Below are positions 1 to 12,100 of a stretch of 64,000 nt of DNA, one piece after another. A program made the translations under genes and the position numbers. The stretch's first letter is position 1. Every line of letters begins with the position of its first letter. The stretch spans positions 77,001-141,000 of the forward strand of contig NC_081828.1 in the NCBI RefSeq assembly GCF_030867095.1, read 5' to 3'. This DNA comes from Alligator mississippiensis. Its lineage: Eukaryota; Chordata; Crocodylia; Alligatoridae. The notes beneath the pieces were generated by a model. It was not told the DNA's origin, made no database searches, and was given only the letters and a program-made list of their open reading frames with translations.

Positions 1-450
1 ACTTTAACCCAGCCCACCTTTCGGGATCCAGTTCCTCCATCTTCTACCACCACCATAGAAAACTCACTTCTATTCCTCTCTCCCACAACATTGAGGCCGC
101 TGGAAAAAACAAACAAAACCTCATCAGCCCACTGAGGGACTGCAAGGCCACCGACTCGGAGATAAGGGACGTTCCCCTCTCCAAACCCCCAGCAGACATC
201 CAGCCCTGCTATCCACTAACTCTGCTCACAAAGGCATGCCTGTGGCCAGCCTGAGGTGCACATTCACAGGCAATCAAGGACACAGCTAACCTACACAAGG
301 GACAGCCACCACAGGAGAGCCCTCATCTCCAATAGGCAGTACTCACCACAGCCAGCCACAATCATGCTGCTCCTTATCCAGGTGTCCTCACAGCAGGAAG
401 TGGGAGCAGAGATGCACTGCCTGCGAAGCTACACGCACAAAACCTCCTAG

Positions 451-2145
451 AGACATGAAAGAACAAGTGTGGAAGAAGTGGTCAGGCAGGAAGACAAACA
501 CATCACACTGTTGAAAGACAGCTCAGACCCACCCCAGGAGTCCAGCCAGGTCATGCCACAGGAGAAGAGGCCTCACATCACGCAAGTGAGGAAGTCACGA
601 CAAGGCTGCCCATTTCCTTGTGCACCATCTCTGGGACTCTTCACTTCATCTTCACAGTGTCTGCTTCACAGCCCTCAAGCCTTCAGAAGATGGCTCCTCC
701 ACACACATACAGAGACAAAGAAAAGGCAATTGCCACTATCAACAACTCAGAGGCCTCACCGCACTGGGGACAGTGGCCCCTCCCTGCCAAGACCCCACGG
801 GCACCTTTTTATTTTTATTTTTTTTAAACCACCACCCCCCATAGCTGTGAGGGTGCAGACAGAGCCCTCTCAGGCCTTTCCCCTACCAAGCGAAGGAAGC
901 AATTTAGATGTGCAAACACAGGTCTGCTGCCAATTCTGGGAAGAGCAGACAAAGGCTGCAGCAACTTTGAAGACTGCACGCTCTGCTCATTCACACAACT
1001 CCAGCAAAAGGGCAGAGGCCTTCCTTCCAGGTGACCCAGAAGTCACTATCAGAGCGCAGTCCCCTCTGTCTTCCACCTCCCAAAACGTTGTGGCTCTAGG
1101 TCGCTTTATCTCTACCTCGGCTCACCTCCGCTCATGGTCCAAACATTGGCATCACCCCAAAACAACAAGCAATTACTACATGGAAGAGCACTCATCTCTC
1201 ATTGTAGTGAAGTGAAGACCCCTCCCTTCCCCCCTCCCCCCCCCCAGCCCAGGGCTCCAGAAGCAGCACACTGCCAACCCCCCCAAACAAGGCAGGCAGG
1301 GTGCAGTCAAGCCCCTCCCCAAAGCAGGGCATCAATTTAGGTGCCAACATGGCCCTCTTTCCAGATCTGGGAAAAGCAAAGGAAGAATAAAAAGTGCTGC
1401 AGTGATTTAAAAAAATCAAACTAGAAAGAAACACCAGTGACAAACCCAGAGAGACAGAACAAAGTGCAGTTCCCAGAACTGAAAGGAGGCCAGTGGCAGC
1501 ACAGGCAGGGACACAAGCACCCGCTCCTCTGCCTCAGCACACAAGGCCAAGATCTGCACCCACATGCCAGGGGCAAACCCTGAAACCACCTGTATACTTA
1601 AAGACTATTTTCAGCCTTTACAAAAGAACAAGGACTCACAGGCAGCCTAAACCCAACCCAGGCTTACACCACCCAGCTCTGGGGCAACCCAGGAGGCCAA
1701 AACCCTGCTGGAAACAAGAAGCTCAAGACACTATCTCTCAGACATTAGGGGTTCCCCCCCCACCCCAAAAACCCCAGGGCAAACAATGCTCACCACTCCC
1801 CCACACACACTCTAACCACACCCATCTTTAAGCATTGTTTTCCTTCCTCTTCCACCAGCATGGCACAGAACTCCCTGCGTCCCTCTTCCCCCACAAGATA
1901 CATACAGGCTTCTGGAAAAGGAACGGAAACATTGTCGGCCCAAAGAGGGGATACAAAGACACAAAGTCAGAGACGGGGAAAGCTCCTCTCCCATCCTCCA
2001 GCACACACATCCGGCCCCCCTACTCACTACCCAAGCTCTCAAAGGCTTGTCTGCGGCCTCCCGGAGCTGGATAGTCACAGGCACTCAAAACATGATGTAT
2101 CAAAGTAACCACCGTACACACAGCATGACCTGCAAAGATACACAC
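451..2145. repeat. Left tandem duplication, copy 1
   Basis: Non-coding sequence whose blocks recur in the same order further right. About 1190-1530 (the stretch around 'gcatcaatttagg' and 'agtgctgcagtgattt') matches about 5880-6180, and 1560-2090 matches 6220-6650. The block at 451-810 recurs at 2146-2510 with roughly three-quarters identity by eye and again, more diverged, at 6650-7000. The many short frames on both strands are not conserved between copies, so I see no supported gene here. The first 450 bases hold nothing recognisable. Confidence 0.6.
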
Positions 2146-2510
2146 ACAACAGCTCCTGGAAACATGAAAGAACAAGTGCGCAACAAGTGGTCAGACACGA
2201 AGACAAAGACATCGCACCGCTCCAAGGAAGCTCAAACCCACCGCAGGCTCCACACAGGCGACGTCACAGGGGCAGAGGCCTCACACCACACAAAGTGGGA
2301 AGTCACGAGACAGCTGCCCATTTCCTCCTCCACCATCTCTGCGGCTCTTCACCTCGTCTTCAGTGCCTGAAGCCTTGGCAAGGTGGCTCCTCTGGACACA
2401 GACACAGACAAAACACAGGAAGACACTTGCCACTGTGAACAACTCAGAGGCCTCACGGCACTGGGGGCAGCGGACCCTCCCTGCCAAGACCCCACAAGTA
2501 ACATTTTTGT
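2146..2510. repeat. Second copy of the 451-810 block
   Basis: Matches 451-810 in order, sharing 'acatgaaagaacaagtg', 'aacaactcagaggcctcac' and 'cctccctgccaagacccca'. It ends at a run of T directly before a rearranged LTR fragment. No conserved reading frame is seen, so it is a repeat block rather than a gene. Confidence 0.65.
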
Positions 2511-2517
2511 TTTTTTT

Positions 2518-2773
2518 TGGTGCAATCGGCGACGGGGAGAGGCTAGAAGCGAAAGCTCCGTAGGTTCGGTTATTAAGCCTCTATTGCCTGCTGAGGGGAG
2601 GCGCGTTGGGTCCGCGAGGGTCCGCAGCGCTTGGAGATCTTCACACAGAGTCTCTCTCTCTTCCTCCCTCCTCCGACTTGGGCAGAAGCTTTGGTGCAAC
2701 GGGGGATTTCCCGCCAAATTACAGCTTCTTTGCAGGGTGCATTTCTTTTGCATACTAGCGATGCACGTTGCAA
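2518..2773. mobile_element. Rearranged fragment of LTR family A
   Basis: Fossil LTR fragment in two pieces. About 2518-2690 is the reverse complement of the middle of the solo LTR at 3166 (about 3475-3650). It is followed at about 2691-2773 by a direct-orientation piece equal to about 3281-3362 with nearly no differences. There are no LTR ends or target-site duplication around the composite, so it is a rearrangement product and not an independent insertion. Confidence 0.7.
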
Positions 2774-3661
2774 GCAAGGGAAGCAATTTAGATTCCCTTG
2801 TCTCCTGCAAGTTCTGGGAAGAGCAGAGAAAGGCTGCAGTGACATGGAAGACAACCAGAAAGGCATACAGACACAGGACAAGCCGTTCCCGGCACCAGTG
2901 GGAGAGCCTGTGGCAAGACAAGCAGCTAGGCAGACACGCACCATCTTGTTCCAGCGAACCCTGGACAGGGCCAGACACCAGCACTCAAATGTTGGACCAA
3001 ACCCAGCTCAGGGAGCCAAAATGGCTAGTAGCAGGGACAGGCACAGATGCTCAAGCCTCATGTAGAGCCAGATGAGGGACCCCTGGCCACAGCATGCCAC
3101 CACAAGAGAGGAAGGAAACTTTGATCCCCACAACACCCTGCCTGAGCCTTCCCATCACACCCAGATGTCACAACCCAAAGTTGCGGTTTTTGTTTGTGTG
3201 CGCTTCGGCACCGCTAAATTATTTTCCCGCCGATTGTAGCTTTCTTTGCAGGATAGAGTTCTCTGCTGCAGGAGAGAACTCTGGTGCAACGGGGGATTTC
3301 CCGCCAAATTACAGCTTCTTTGCAGGGTGCATTTTTTTTGCATACTAGCGATGCACGTTGCAAAGGAGTTCCCGCCATTTGTATTTGGATTCACGCCACA
3401 CTATTGGCCAGTTCCAAATGTAGGCACACGTGGCAGCTAGCTATTGGCTTGCTAGCCGTACAAAAGGCTTGGGTAGCTTCTGCCCAAGTCGGAGGAGGGA
3501 GGAAGAGAGAGAGAGACTCTGTGTGAAGATCTCCAACCGCTGCGGACCCTCGCGGACCCAATGCGCCTCCCCTCAGCAGGCAATAGAGGCTTAATAACCG
3601 AACCTACGGAGCTTTCGTTTCTAGCCTCTCCCCGTCGCCGATCGCAATCCCAGATGTATCC

Positions 3662-4720
3662 TGTCATATTGAATGAAATAGTTTGCATGTTTGTAAAGGT
3701 TGCACATTAGCCAGTTTCAGGAAGAAGATAAGATTTATCTCCTCATCTAAGTCATTGTTTTTCTACTACGTGCAAAAGGTCCTGACTTTGTTTAAAGTCT
3801 TAATTTGAATTTTATCTTTAGAAGTCTTTTACAAAGAGAGCAAATATCCTGAGTTCCGAGAGATCAAACCCTAAGTCCTTTTGACCAGATTGGTAAGGAA
3901 AGGGCATTTGCAGTGATATGGAAGTTTCCCAAAGGTAATTTAAAATGCTCAACAAAGGCAAAAGAATCTGTTGAGTAAGATCCGAGCCGAAATTTGGGAA
4001 TAGTGACAGGCTTGAGTAGAAGGAGCCCATTGACAGCAGCTTGCTCAATAAAAACTGTAACTTACTGTCCCAATTTGGAGGTGACTTCACTTGCAGAACA
4101 AGGAAGGAAGAATCACGAGTGTAGGCCGGATCAGACTGATCACCTGAACCAACCTCTCCGTGAACACGAATCTCTTAGTTCACGCTGAAGCTGCAGAGCG
4201 CCCGAAAGGGACTGAAGGAAGGGGACTTAGTCCTATCACTACTGAGCCCAGCTCATTGAATCGTATTGCTGAGGCAAGCCCATTGAACCGTACTACTGAG
4301 GCCAACCCATTAAATCGTACTATTGAGGAATGAAACCATATTTTGGTATTTGGCTTCTCGGAATTCTAGGATTGTAAGTATAATATGAAAAATAATAGTA
4401 TTGATTCAAATTTAACTTTTAGTTGTAATTGTAGTTGTTTTTGTAACACTAATTCTTATAGTATTGTTTGGGAAGGAAGTGCATTCGGAGCATTGTTTCT
4501 GATATATGCAATTATTGTGTTTTTAATGTTTGTGGTGTTTCTTAAGGCTAAGCAGTGTTATATGCGTAGCAAGGAGTTTTAAAATAAAATTGTGTTGTAT
4601 GAATTAAGTGTGTAATCATTGTGAAATCGTGCAATCAGCTAACTACTCCCCCAGCCAGTGCATCAAAACGAATCAGTAAATTGTGTGGGATTTTCTCTAT
4701 TCCATAACCCACTAGAGACA
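3662..4720 (+). mobile_element. LTR-like insertion (family B) nested in family A LTR
   Basis: Bounded by TGTCATATTG and CTAGAGACA and flanked by a perfect 5-bp duplication 'tatcc' (3657-3661 and 4721-4725). The surrounding LTR sequence resumes exactly where it stopped, so the boundaries are secure. It is AT-rich, carries AATAAA signals (about 4048 and 4584) and three tandem copies of a 28-bp motif around 4254-4335, and looks like a solo LTR of an unnamed family. It postdates the host LTR. A short open frame near its right end is listed separately. Confidence 0.75.
4385..4582 (+). CDS. Small membrane-protein-like ORF inside the family B element
   Basis: A 65-codon frame starting at ATG 4385. 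Residues about 1-28 are polar with five cysteines (a CNCSCFCN motif) and an N-linked-type NLT site. Residues about 33-53 form one strongly hydrophobic segment (ALFLIYAIIVFLMFVVFL) followed by a basic tail (KAKQCYMRSKEF). This is the layout of a one-pass membrane protein. It sits in an LTR-like fossil with an AATAAA just after the stop codon. I do not recognise the protein. In AT-rich DNA a hydrophobic short frame can arise by chance, so coding status is uncertain. Confidence 0.3.
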   Translation: MKNNSIDSNLTFSCNCSCFCNTNSYSIVWEGSAFGALFLIYAIIVFLMFVVFLKAKQCYMRSKEF

Positions 4721-5159
4721 TATCCCTTTCCTGTAAACTTCGAACCCGCGAAGCTTAAGCAACTCCGGGGAACCCTTCAAACCCGCGGAGCCTAAACAAC
4801 TCCGGGGAACCAAGAAACCGAACTGGACCCGCGGAGCCTAAACAACTCCGTGGGAGCAATCGAATTTGTCATGGTCCTCTAGCGAGGATCTAAGCGGGAG
4901 CTGAGCCTGGAAACTTGTCCAGCCTACACCACTACCATCTTTGGGTGTAAGTAAACAATCTTTTCAATCAACCGCTACGTGTTTGTGACTAACTCTAGCT
5001 CGCCGCCGGCTCTCTCCGACCCCGCGTGCCCAGGCTGCTGGCCACAGCCCGCGTGCGCGAAAGACGGGCCGCGGATCGCCCCTCCCGACCCGCACGTGGT
5101 GGCGGGAGCAGGTCCCGGCCCGCACACCAGACACCCACCATCCCAAACACAAAACACCT

Positions 5160-7080
5160 TCTAGCATCCTGATCCTCTGGTTCCGTTACCGCTGCTCTGC
5201 TCCGGTCCTTGTGCCCTCACCCTTTCCTTCCAGGAACACCAGGACCCTGGAATACAGAGAACAGGTATTCACCCCAAGTGGAAGAACAAAACACAGTCAA
5301 AGGGAACCACTGGGGGAATTGCCACCCCACACATCCGTCCAAGGGAGCACCTCAACACACTGTTATGGGTACGCACAGGGTAGGCAGACAGCAGGGGGAA
5401 GGCCTCAGCCCCGAGACCCAGCACTCACCACACCTGGCATCAAGCTGCGCTTTCAGTCCTTGTGCACCGTCAGTCCTCATGCTTGCCATCCCTTTCCCAG
5501 ATATGATGCAGGCACCTGCTGAGGACGCAAAAGAAAAGCCTCAGCATGAAAAACATCAAAGGGCAAAGCATGAATGTCTGAGTCTAGCAATTAGCCCCAC
5601 ACTGCTCCAAGCAACCCCTTACCAGCTGCAGGATCTGTCCGTCCAGAGCTGCAACCCGCAAGAAGCAAATACCTCGCTCCAGGTGATCACATGAGCATGG
5701 CTTCGGGCCGTCTCCAACTCCTTCCACGCCATACCAGCTCCAGGGCTCTTCACCTCTTCCTCAGCTCTTCTCCACTCAGGACCAGACTTTGATCATCTTG
5801 CCAAACATGTCCACACCACCAAAAATGAACAGCAATTAACACTTGCAGCGCTATGCGCAGGTCTCACAGCACCAATGGGACAGCACCCCCTCCCTCCCAA
5901 CCAGGGGTACAACAGCAGCTTGGACTGGCCCCACTAACAAACCGCAGGGGGCTGCAGCTACACCCCTCCCAAGTGAGGGGATCAATTTAAATGCAAACAC
6001 AACCCTCCTTTCAGTCCTGGTAAGAACAAAGTAACAAGTGCTGCAGTGATTTTTAAGAACAGAAGTACAAAGACAGACACCAGTGACACACCCAGAGAGA
6101 TGAGACATAAATGCAATTCCCAGCACTGAAAGGAGGCATGTGGCAACAGGTACAGCCAGGCAGAGACCCAATCCTCTGTCCCACCGCAACCTGGAGACTC
6201 CCCATCTTTGCACAGACTCAGAGCAACTCTGGGCCAAGCCAGCCCAGCCGTACACCACTCATCTCAGAGGCACTCCTGGGTGCCATGGCCCTCCGCTTGA
6301 GTAGCCCTGCCCTGGGAGCGTGCAGCTCAGGACACCAACCCAGACCAGGGACTTCCCAGCCCACCCAGACACCCCCACTCAAAACACCACCCCCGCTTGA
6401 GGTAAGTCCACCTTCCATCACGCTATTCCTCCTGCTCTATCCTCCATCACCATGGCACGCCTCCACTTCTTTGCATCCATCTCCAACCCAAAGTCTCTCC
6501 ACAACAGCCAGGATCCTGAAAGACAAAACAAGACATGAAGCCCACAGGGTCAATCAAGACCAGACTGAAATCCCTCCCAAACAGCATACACACACATCCA
6601 GGCCCCACCACCCAGTGTCTCCAAGCTCCCAGAAGCCATCCCTGTGCCTTGCAACAAACTGACAAATCAAAGACAACCCCACACCGATCCAAGGAAGCTT
6701 GCACCTCCCCCAGGCTGTGACCATGTCCTGCTCCAAGGCAGCTAAGGGCACAGAGGCAGAGACCTCACCACAGGGAATCCAGAAGCACAAACCCAGGCTC
6801 TTGCTCCCTCCTCTACCCTCCACGACTCATCAGCTCTAGGTCTCTTCATTACACTTGCTTCTCAGACCCTAGAAACTTTGGCAGAAAGGCCAACCAACCC
6901 CACCACAACCAAAAAAACCTTACAAGCAACTCCTTACAGTCCTCACAGCACCGAGGGCAGAACAACTCCCACCCAAAGAGTTACAGAAGCAGCTCCATTC
7001 CACCCCGCACCCTCTCCATAGGAACCAGTCATCCGCTCTATAAGTTTTCCCCTTCCAGAGGCTTATTCCGTCTCTCCAGA
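5160..7080. repeat. Left tandem duplication, copy 2
   Basis: Mirrors 1190-2150 in order: 5880-6180 matches 1190-1530, 6220-6650 matches 1560-2090, and 6650-7000 is a diverged relative of 451-810. The offset is roughly 4.5-4.7 kb, part of which is the LTR insertion at 3166. No reading frame is shared between copies, so this is duplicated non-coding DNA. From 7080 to 7720 I see only unique-looking sequence with two AATAAA hexamers near 7465-7500. Confidence 0.55.
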
Positions 7081-7721
7081 GCGCTCCGGTGGGTTATCTC
7101 AGCAGCTCGTCACAATGCTTAACAAAACAACCACAGTGCTCTGGAGCCTGCACTCAGGCTGGGGGAAGGGGAAGAAGGGAGATCAGGCCCCTCACTGCTT
7201 CCCCCCACCCCTCAGCAGAGCCTGCCAATACGAGCTGCTGGGCATTGCACAGCCCCCGAGTTGCAGGGGGCGGGTGCTTCCCTCCGCAGCAGCCGTTTCC
7301 CTCAAGGCTGCCCAGGCAGGGTGCTAGCTGCACGGCTGCAGCCCCAGTTCACAGGCTGCACCTGCTGGATCCAATGGTGCACCGGTTTCTGGAAGCCTGG
7401 CTGCGCTCAGAGAAGCTCAGGGTGGATGGGTTTTCAGTGCCCAGGGAGCACAAGAGTGACTCTTGAAATAAAATTACTGCTTTTTAAATTTTTTTAATAA
7501 AATTAGTCGTTGTTGTAGATGTTCTCTTTTTAGAATATAACTCGGTATTTTTCTGCTTCTGAGATGCCAAAACCCCTTCCTGAAGGGAGTGTTTCCAGGG
7601 GGCAAAGAGAGGGACTTCCAGTTGCAAAGGTCAGGGTTACGGGATAGGACTCGCAGCCACAGGACGGCGACCAAGGGGCAGGGCACCAAGCCAGGGACAG
7701 GGCTGCAACAGGTGCCACCAC

Positions 7722-7913
7722 TTGGTAAGTGGCCCTGCACCTGAAATAATTGCTGATGCTGTGTTAAAGTACGCACTCAAAGGGTACCTAAAAATCCTGG
7801 ACTTCAATAAATACTTTGGGAATAAAAATGTAATTCCTAGCATTTTGAGGGCTGCAGCTAGTAAACTAGTATTAAAAACAGCAGTTAACCCAGCACAGCA
7901 CAAAGGAGTTTAG
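7722..7913 (+). CDS. Unidentified 63-codon ORF beside a CpG island
   Basis: Open frame MVSGPAPEIIADAVL... ending QHKGV. Its base composition is AT-rich (many Lys, Ile, Leu, Asn codons) whereas the next base block is a CpG island. It contains no motif I recognise. A possible 5' splice site (GTAAGT) lies at 7725 on the plus strand, so the stretch could be intronic instead. It is noted only because the residue composition is unusually protein-like for this window; it may be a fragment of an old retrocopy or chance. Confidence 0.15.
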   Translation: MVSGPAPEIIADAVLKYALKGYLKILDFNKYFGNKNVIPSILRAAASKLVLKTAVNPAQHKGV

Positions 7914-7914
7914 G

Positions 7915-9180
7915 AGCGTCTGACACACAAGGGCAGACGCTCTCGGAGGCCACAGGCACCGCAAGCCCCTGCTGCAAAACTGCGGCCTGCGAGCGCAGAG
8001 CTCAGGACGCCGCCCCACAGCGGGACCGCTCACCCCCACCCCGCGCGAGACGCATTTCTGCCAGGCCCCGACACCAGCCGGCCGCAGCTGGCTCCCGGCC
8101 CCCGCGGGGTCAAGCCTCCCCACCCCGGGCCCCAGGCAGGACAGGCCAGGTGCGGCTGGGGCACCTCGGGCCAAGGCCCAGACCAGGCAGGGGCCGGAGC
8201 CCAGGGGAAGCCCCACCCGGCACAGGGGACACTCGTCGCACCCAGGCCCCGCGGCCCCCTTCTCCTCGGAGACCAGGCACCGCGGCGGAAAGACCCGCCC
8301 CGACTCGAGGCAATTAACGCGGGCAATTAACAGCACTCCCAGGCCAGGACTCGGACCGAGGGCAGGTCTCAACCAACGGCTCCCAAAACACCCCCGGCCC
8401 CAGCAAAGCAGGGCCCCAGGCGCCCGAGGGACAGCACCCCGCGGAGCAGCGCGCCCGCCGGCTGGGAGCAGCGCAGAAAAAGCGGCGGGTTAACAACACG
8501 AAAACGAGGACGGACAAAGCGCGGGGACACGGGGCAGCGCCGCCCCGGCGCGGGGGACCGGGCACGCCCAGCCCGCACAGGCGGCCCCGCGCCAGGAGCC
8601 CGGCGCTCCCCGCAGCGCGGCTCCTTCCCCAGCCCCGGCGCGGCGCGGCGCAGCAAAGCCCACACTACTCCCGCCTCCAGCGCCCCTTCCCGTCACGTGC
8701 CGCGCCGGCCCGCGCTCGGCTTTTCACGGGACAAGAGCCCCGGGCGCGCAGGGAGACGGCTCCGCACGGGCCGCCGGGCCCCGCCGCACAGACCGGGCCC
8801 CGTGGCCGCGACCGCCCAGCGCTACCCCGCCGGCACCAGCCGCACCTCGGCTTCCCGCTGTCGCGCCGGGACCCGAGGGCGGCCCGGCGGATCCCGCCCA
8901 GGCCCCCAGTAAGAGCTCCCGGGACCCAACCGCCCCCCGCTCCTGCCGCCCGCCCCGCGCACCCCGGCCCGGCCGCAGGGCAGCGCGCGCTGGGTCTAGC
9001 TCTGCCCCCGGGCCGGGCGGAGGGACCAGGACTACAGACTGCCCTCCCCGCCCGCCAGCGCCGTCCTCAGCACGAGGCAGGGGCCGCTGCCACTCGCGGC
9101 ACACCCCAGCCTCGGGCAGGTACGCGGTCCTGCAGCTGACGGCTGCGCAGTCCCCAGGCAGGTCCTACCTGTGAGGAAGC
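7915..9180. promoter_or_regulatory. CpG island 1
   Basis: About 1.25 kb of dense CpG with no detectable CpG loss, starting abruptly after AT-rich sequence. The long frames within it run on both strands and are composition artefacts. It is a plausible promoter, but I cannot see which strand is transcribed or an exon with clear splice sites. It does not share obvious blocks with the islands of the composite units. Confidence 0.6.
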
Positions 9181-12100
9181 GCTAGCGGGCATCAGGCATC
9201 ACCGTAGCAGGTGCCGCCTTGTCGTGCGGAGCTGCGCCCAGTCTTGTTCCGTGGCCATGTGCGACAAGCACTCGTTTCCAGCACCTGTCCTGACCCCGGC
9301 TTGGCGCTAATGCCATAGCCCCCAAAACCTCTGCGGGTGAGGCACCTAACCCACTCAACCAAGAAGGAGCACCTGGCCCAGGCCCCACTACCCGGCACAC
9401 AGCTTTAAACCCAACCCCCAGGTGTTGGCACCTGGCTCCTACCACAAACCTTTGCTTCGGGTGTCTGCAGGACCGGGCAAGCTGGAAGGCAAAGGCGAGA
9501 GAAACTGCACCAATTCCAGACCTGCTGCCAGTCAGACCCACCACCTCCCACCCCGCGGGGGAGAACGTGCGTGGTGCTGCACTACTGCGTGGGAGATCTT
9601 TGAGGTATGATAGGCAAGCTCAGGCTGCAGCTTGGTCTCCTGCCTCTTAGCTGCCTGGGTGGCCACTGTAGCGGGACCTGCCTTTTGCATTTCAAGGGTA
9701 ATCGTCAAGGGAGCCGTAGCTGCGTTATTTCTGTGCCCGTGTCAGCCTGCGAGGTTCTGAGCGCAGACTGGCCGCAGTCTCCTCGGCCGAGGCCCGGCGG
9801 TAGCGAGCTGTTTGTAAGAACACGAAATGGGGGAACTCAGAAACCAAAACGGTACTGTGACACTAAGGAACCAAGCAGCAGTATGGGGAGCCCTTGCTGA
9901 GCCTCAACTTTGCCAAAGTGCTTTCAGCAGTGCCTGTCCTCGACCTGACTGCCTGCAGGACATCCCACCCGCTCCGCCCACAGAAAAAGCGTGGAGAAGA
10001 GGCCGACGTGTCCACCAGACCCTTCCCAGCAGGCACAACCTTCCCCATTTGCCCAGGCAACAAGAACTCAACTGTGCTCAGCTCAGTCCTCGTCCTCAGG
10101 TGCAGTGCTGAAGCAGCCTCCGCTCGCTGCACAGGGCCCACGTCCATCTTTATACCCTAGCTCTGCTCACTGTGCCTCCAAGACAGGGGAGGACAGGAAG
10201 AGGCTGGCTCACCTTCCTCCCTGTTGTCTACACCACCAGCCAAAGGGAGCAGAGAGGTTCCTCTGCAAGAGTTTAAAGGGTCACAGCGAGGTAGAGAGAA
10301 ACGCTGCAAGGCTGCCTGGGGGCAGGGTAAAGGAACAGGAAGGAGGGAGGGAGGGACTCTCTGAGTCAGGGACCAGGATAGTGGGGGTTCTAGAGTGAAA
10401 AAGGGCAAGAACCACTGCTTTAAAAGTTGGCCAGGTAGCAGTGAGAGGGGCTTAAGAAAGGCTGTACCTGTGCTCATGGAGGGAGGGAGGGAGGGAGGGA
10501 GGGAGGGAGAGGGCAGCAGGAGCCAAGGTAAGCAACATATAGGACTCAGGCACAGCATTCACCTGGCAAAGCTGTGCAAGTCCTGCCACTCCTGGTTTAG
10601 GAAAGAGCCCCATGTTCCCCAGCCTGGTTGCGCGGCCTTGTGCTGCTATCGCTGACCACAAACTTTCTCCTGCCGTCCGCTTCTGAAAATGATGGGGAAC
10701 ATGCACGAACCCAAGTGTGCTTAGTGCTCCCCTCTCATCTTAGAGCGATCTAGGGAAAAACCTGAGAAATTATTCCAACACCTCCCTACTTAGGCACTCC
10801 TAGCAACGGCAAGGCCAGACTACTCTACAGATGAGCATCTCGCTCTGTGTCGATGCTCTGCTCTGCTCTGCTCGCTCGGAGTTAGGTGCAATCTTTCCTT
10901 GCAGGGAAGGGCCGTTCTTTTGCCGTTGTGCACCGCTGCGGACGGGAGAGGTTGCTCCCCAGCAATCACCACAGGCTGTGAAAGGACTCAAAAAGGCAGG
11001 GGCTGGGACCCTGGGGAGGCTGCTTCTGCTGCAGCACAAAGAACAAACAAGGCAGTGGCAACAGGCTGCTGGGGATGTCCCTGCTGCTGTCACGATTGGA
11101 GTGTGCTGCTCCTTGGTTGAACTGCTACAGGTTAGAACCAGTTTTCTTCACAGGCTGGATCCAGACCACAGGCCATTGGTTTTTTGACCCTTGTTTTACC
11201 AGACCAACTGTAAGATGGGCATAGACACAGGCAACCTTTGGGGTATGACAGTACCTTTCCTCAGGATGCTGGGAAGGAAGGACTGAAAAAGGGGACTGTG
11301 ATGCCTAAAACCTTGCTTCTCTCCATCCAAACCATGCTGTTAGTGCCACACAAGACATCACAAAAATTCTTGCCTCCCCCATGGTTCCTGGACCTTCACA
11401 ACAACAACATCACCTGCATACTTAAATCATTTGGTTTCTTTCTTCTGTCACCTGTTTGGAAACTTCCTTTCCTTACTGGGACCTGCCAGATTCTTTGTTG
11501 GCAAAGTACACGGGAAAACAAATAATAGTAAGTATCAGAACAGGCATAATGTTAGTAGTACTAACATTACTTACTGAAATTTGCTGAATGAAAGATGCAG
11601 GTCTCATCCATGCCTCTTCTTTCCGTTCCCTCCCCCTCCAACTATCCTGCATGGACATACAAGAAATAAGCTCCTGGGGGGTCTCAAAAACAGGGTGCAG
11701 TCCCACAATTGAAGCCTGTACTACAAGGCTGTTTGCTTTCTTACCACAGTCCAAAAAACCAAGGTGTCACAGCCCACATCTCCCAAGCAGTGCAGGCTGC
11801 TTACAAGGGCCTGCCAACTGCTCCAGGCAGGGTCACTGCCAGCAGCGGCTAGCCCAGCCCTGGGGGAGGCAGGGGGAGACCTGGGCAGTCTGGGGTTGCT
11901 GAACCCTCACCCAACTTTGACCTCTGACCCCCTGAACCTTCCCTCCCTCCTACCTCTTCCCCCAGGCACTTGGCCAAGAAGCCAAGAATGCCCCTGCCCC
12001 CAACCCTGGCCCTTTAACAATGACAGTCAACAGACAAGCAGTGAAGGAAGGACATGTAGCCTCCTCACCCCCAATCACTGACCAATGCAGTAAGACTCTA

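Larger units (their letters stand above)
3166..5126 (+). mobile_element. Solo LTR, family A copy 1, with nested insertion
   Basis: Fossil solo LTR bounded by TGTCACAACCC and CCCGGCCCGCACA, flanked by a perfect 5-bp duplication 'ccaga' (3161-3165 and 5127-5131). It is split by a 1,059-bp TG...CA insertion at 3662-4720; without that insert and its duplicated target the LTR is about 897 bp. There is no internal gag, pol or env sequence beside it, so it arose by LTR-LTR recombination. The 5-bp duplication fits several retroviral and gypsy-like groups, and I cannot name the family. Near identity with the copy at 41617 suggests moderate age. Confidence 0.85.

Noticed and set aside
2349-2984. 211-codon minus-strand frame
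   Set aside because: It spans two unrelated repeat blocks and the rearranged LTR fragment, so it cannot be one conserved gene.
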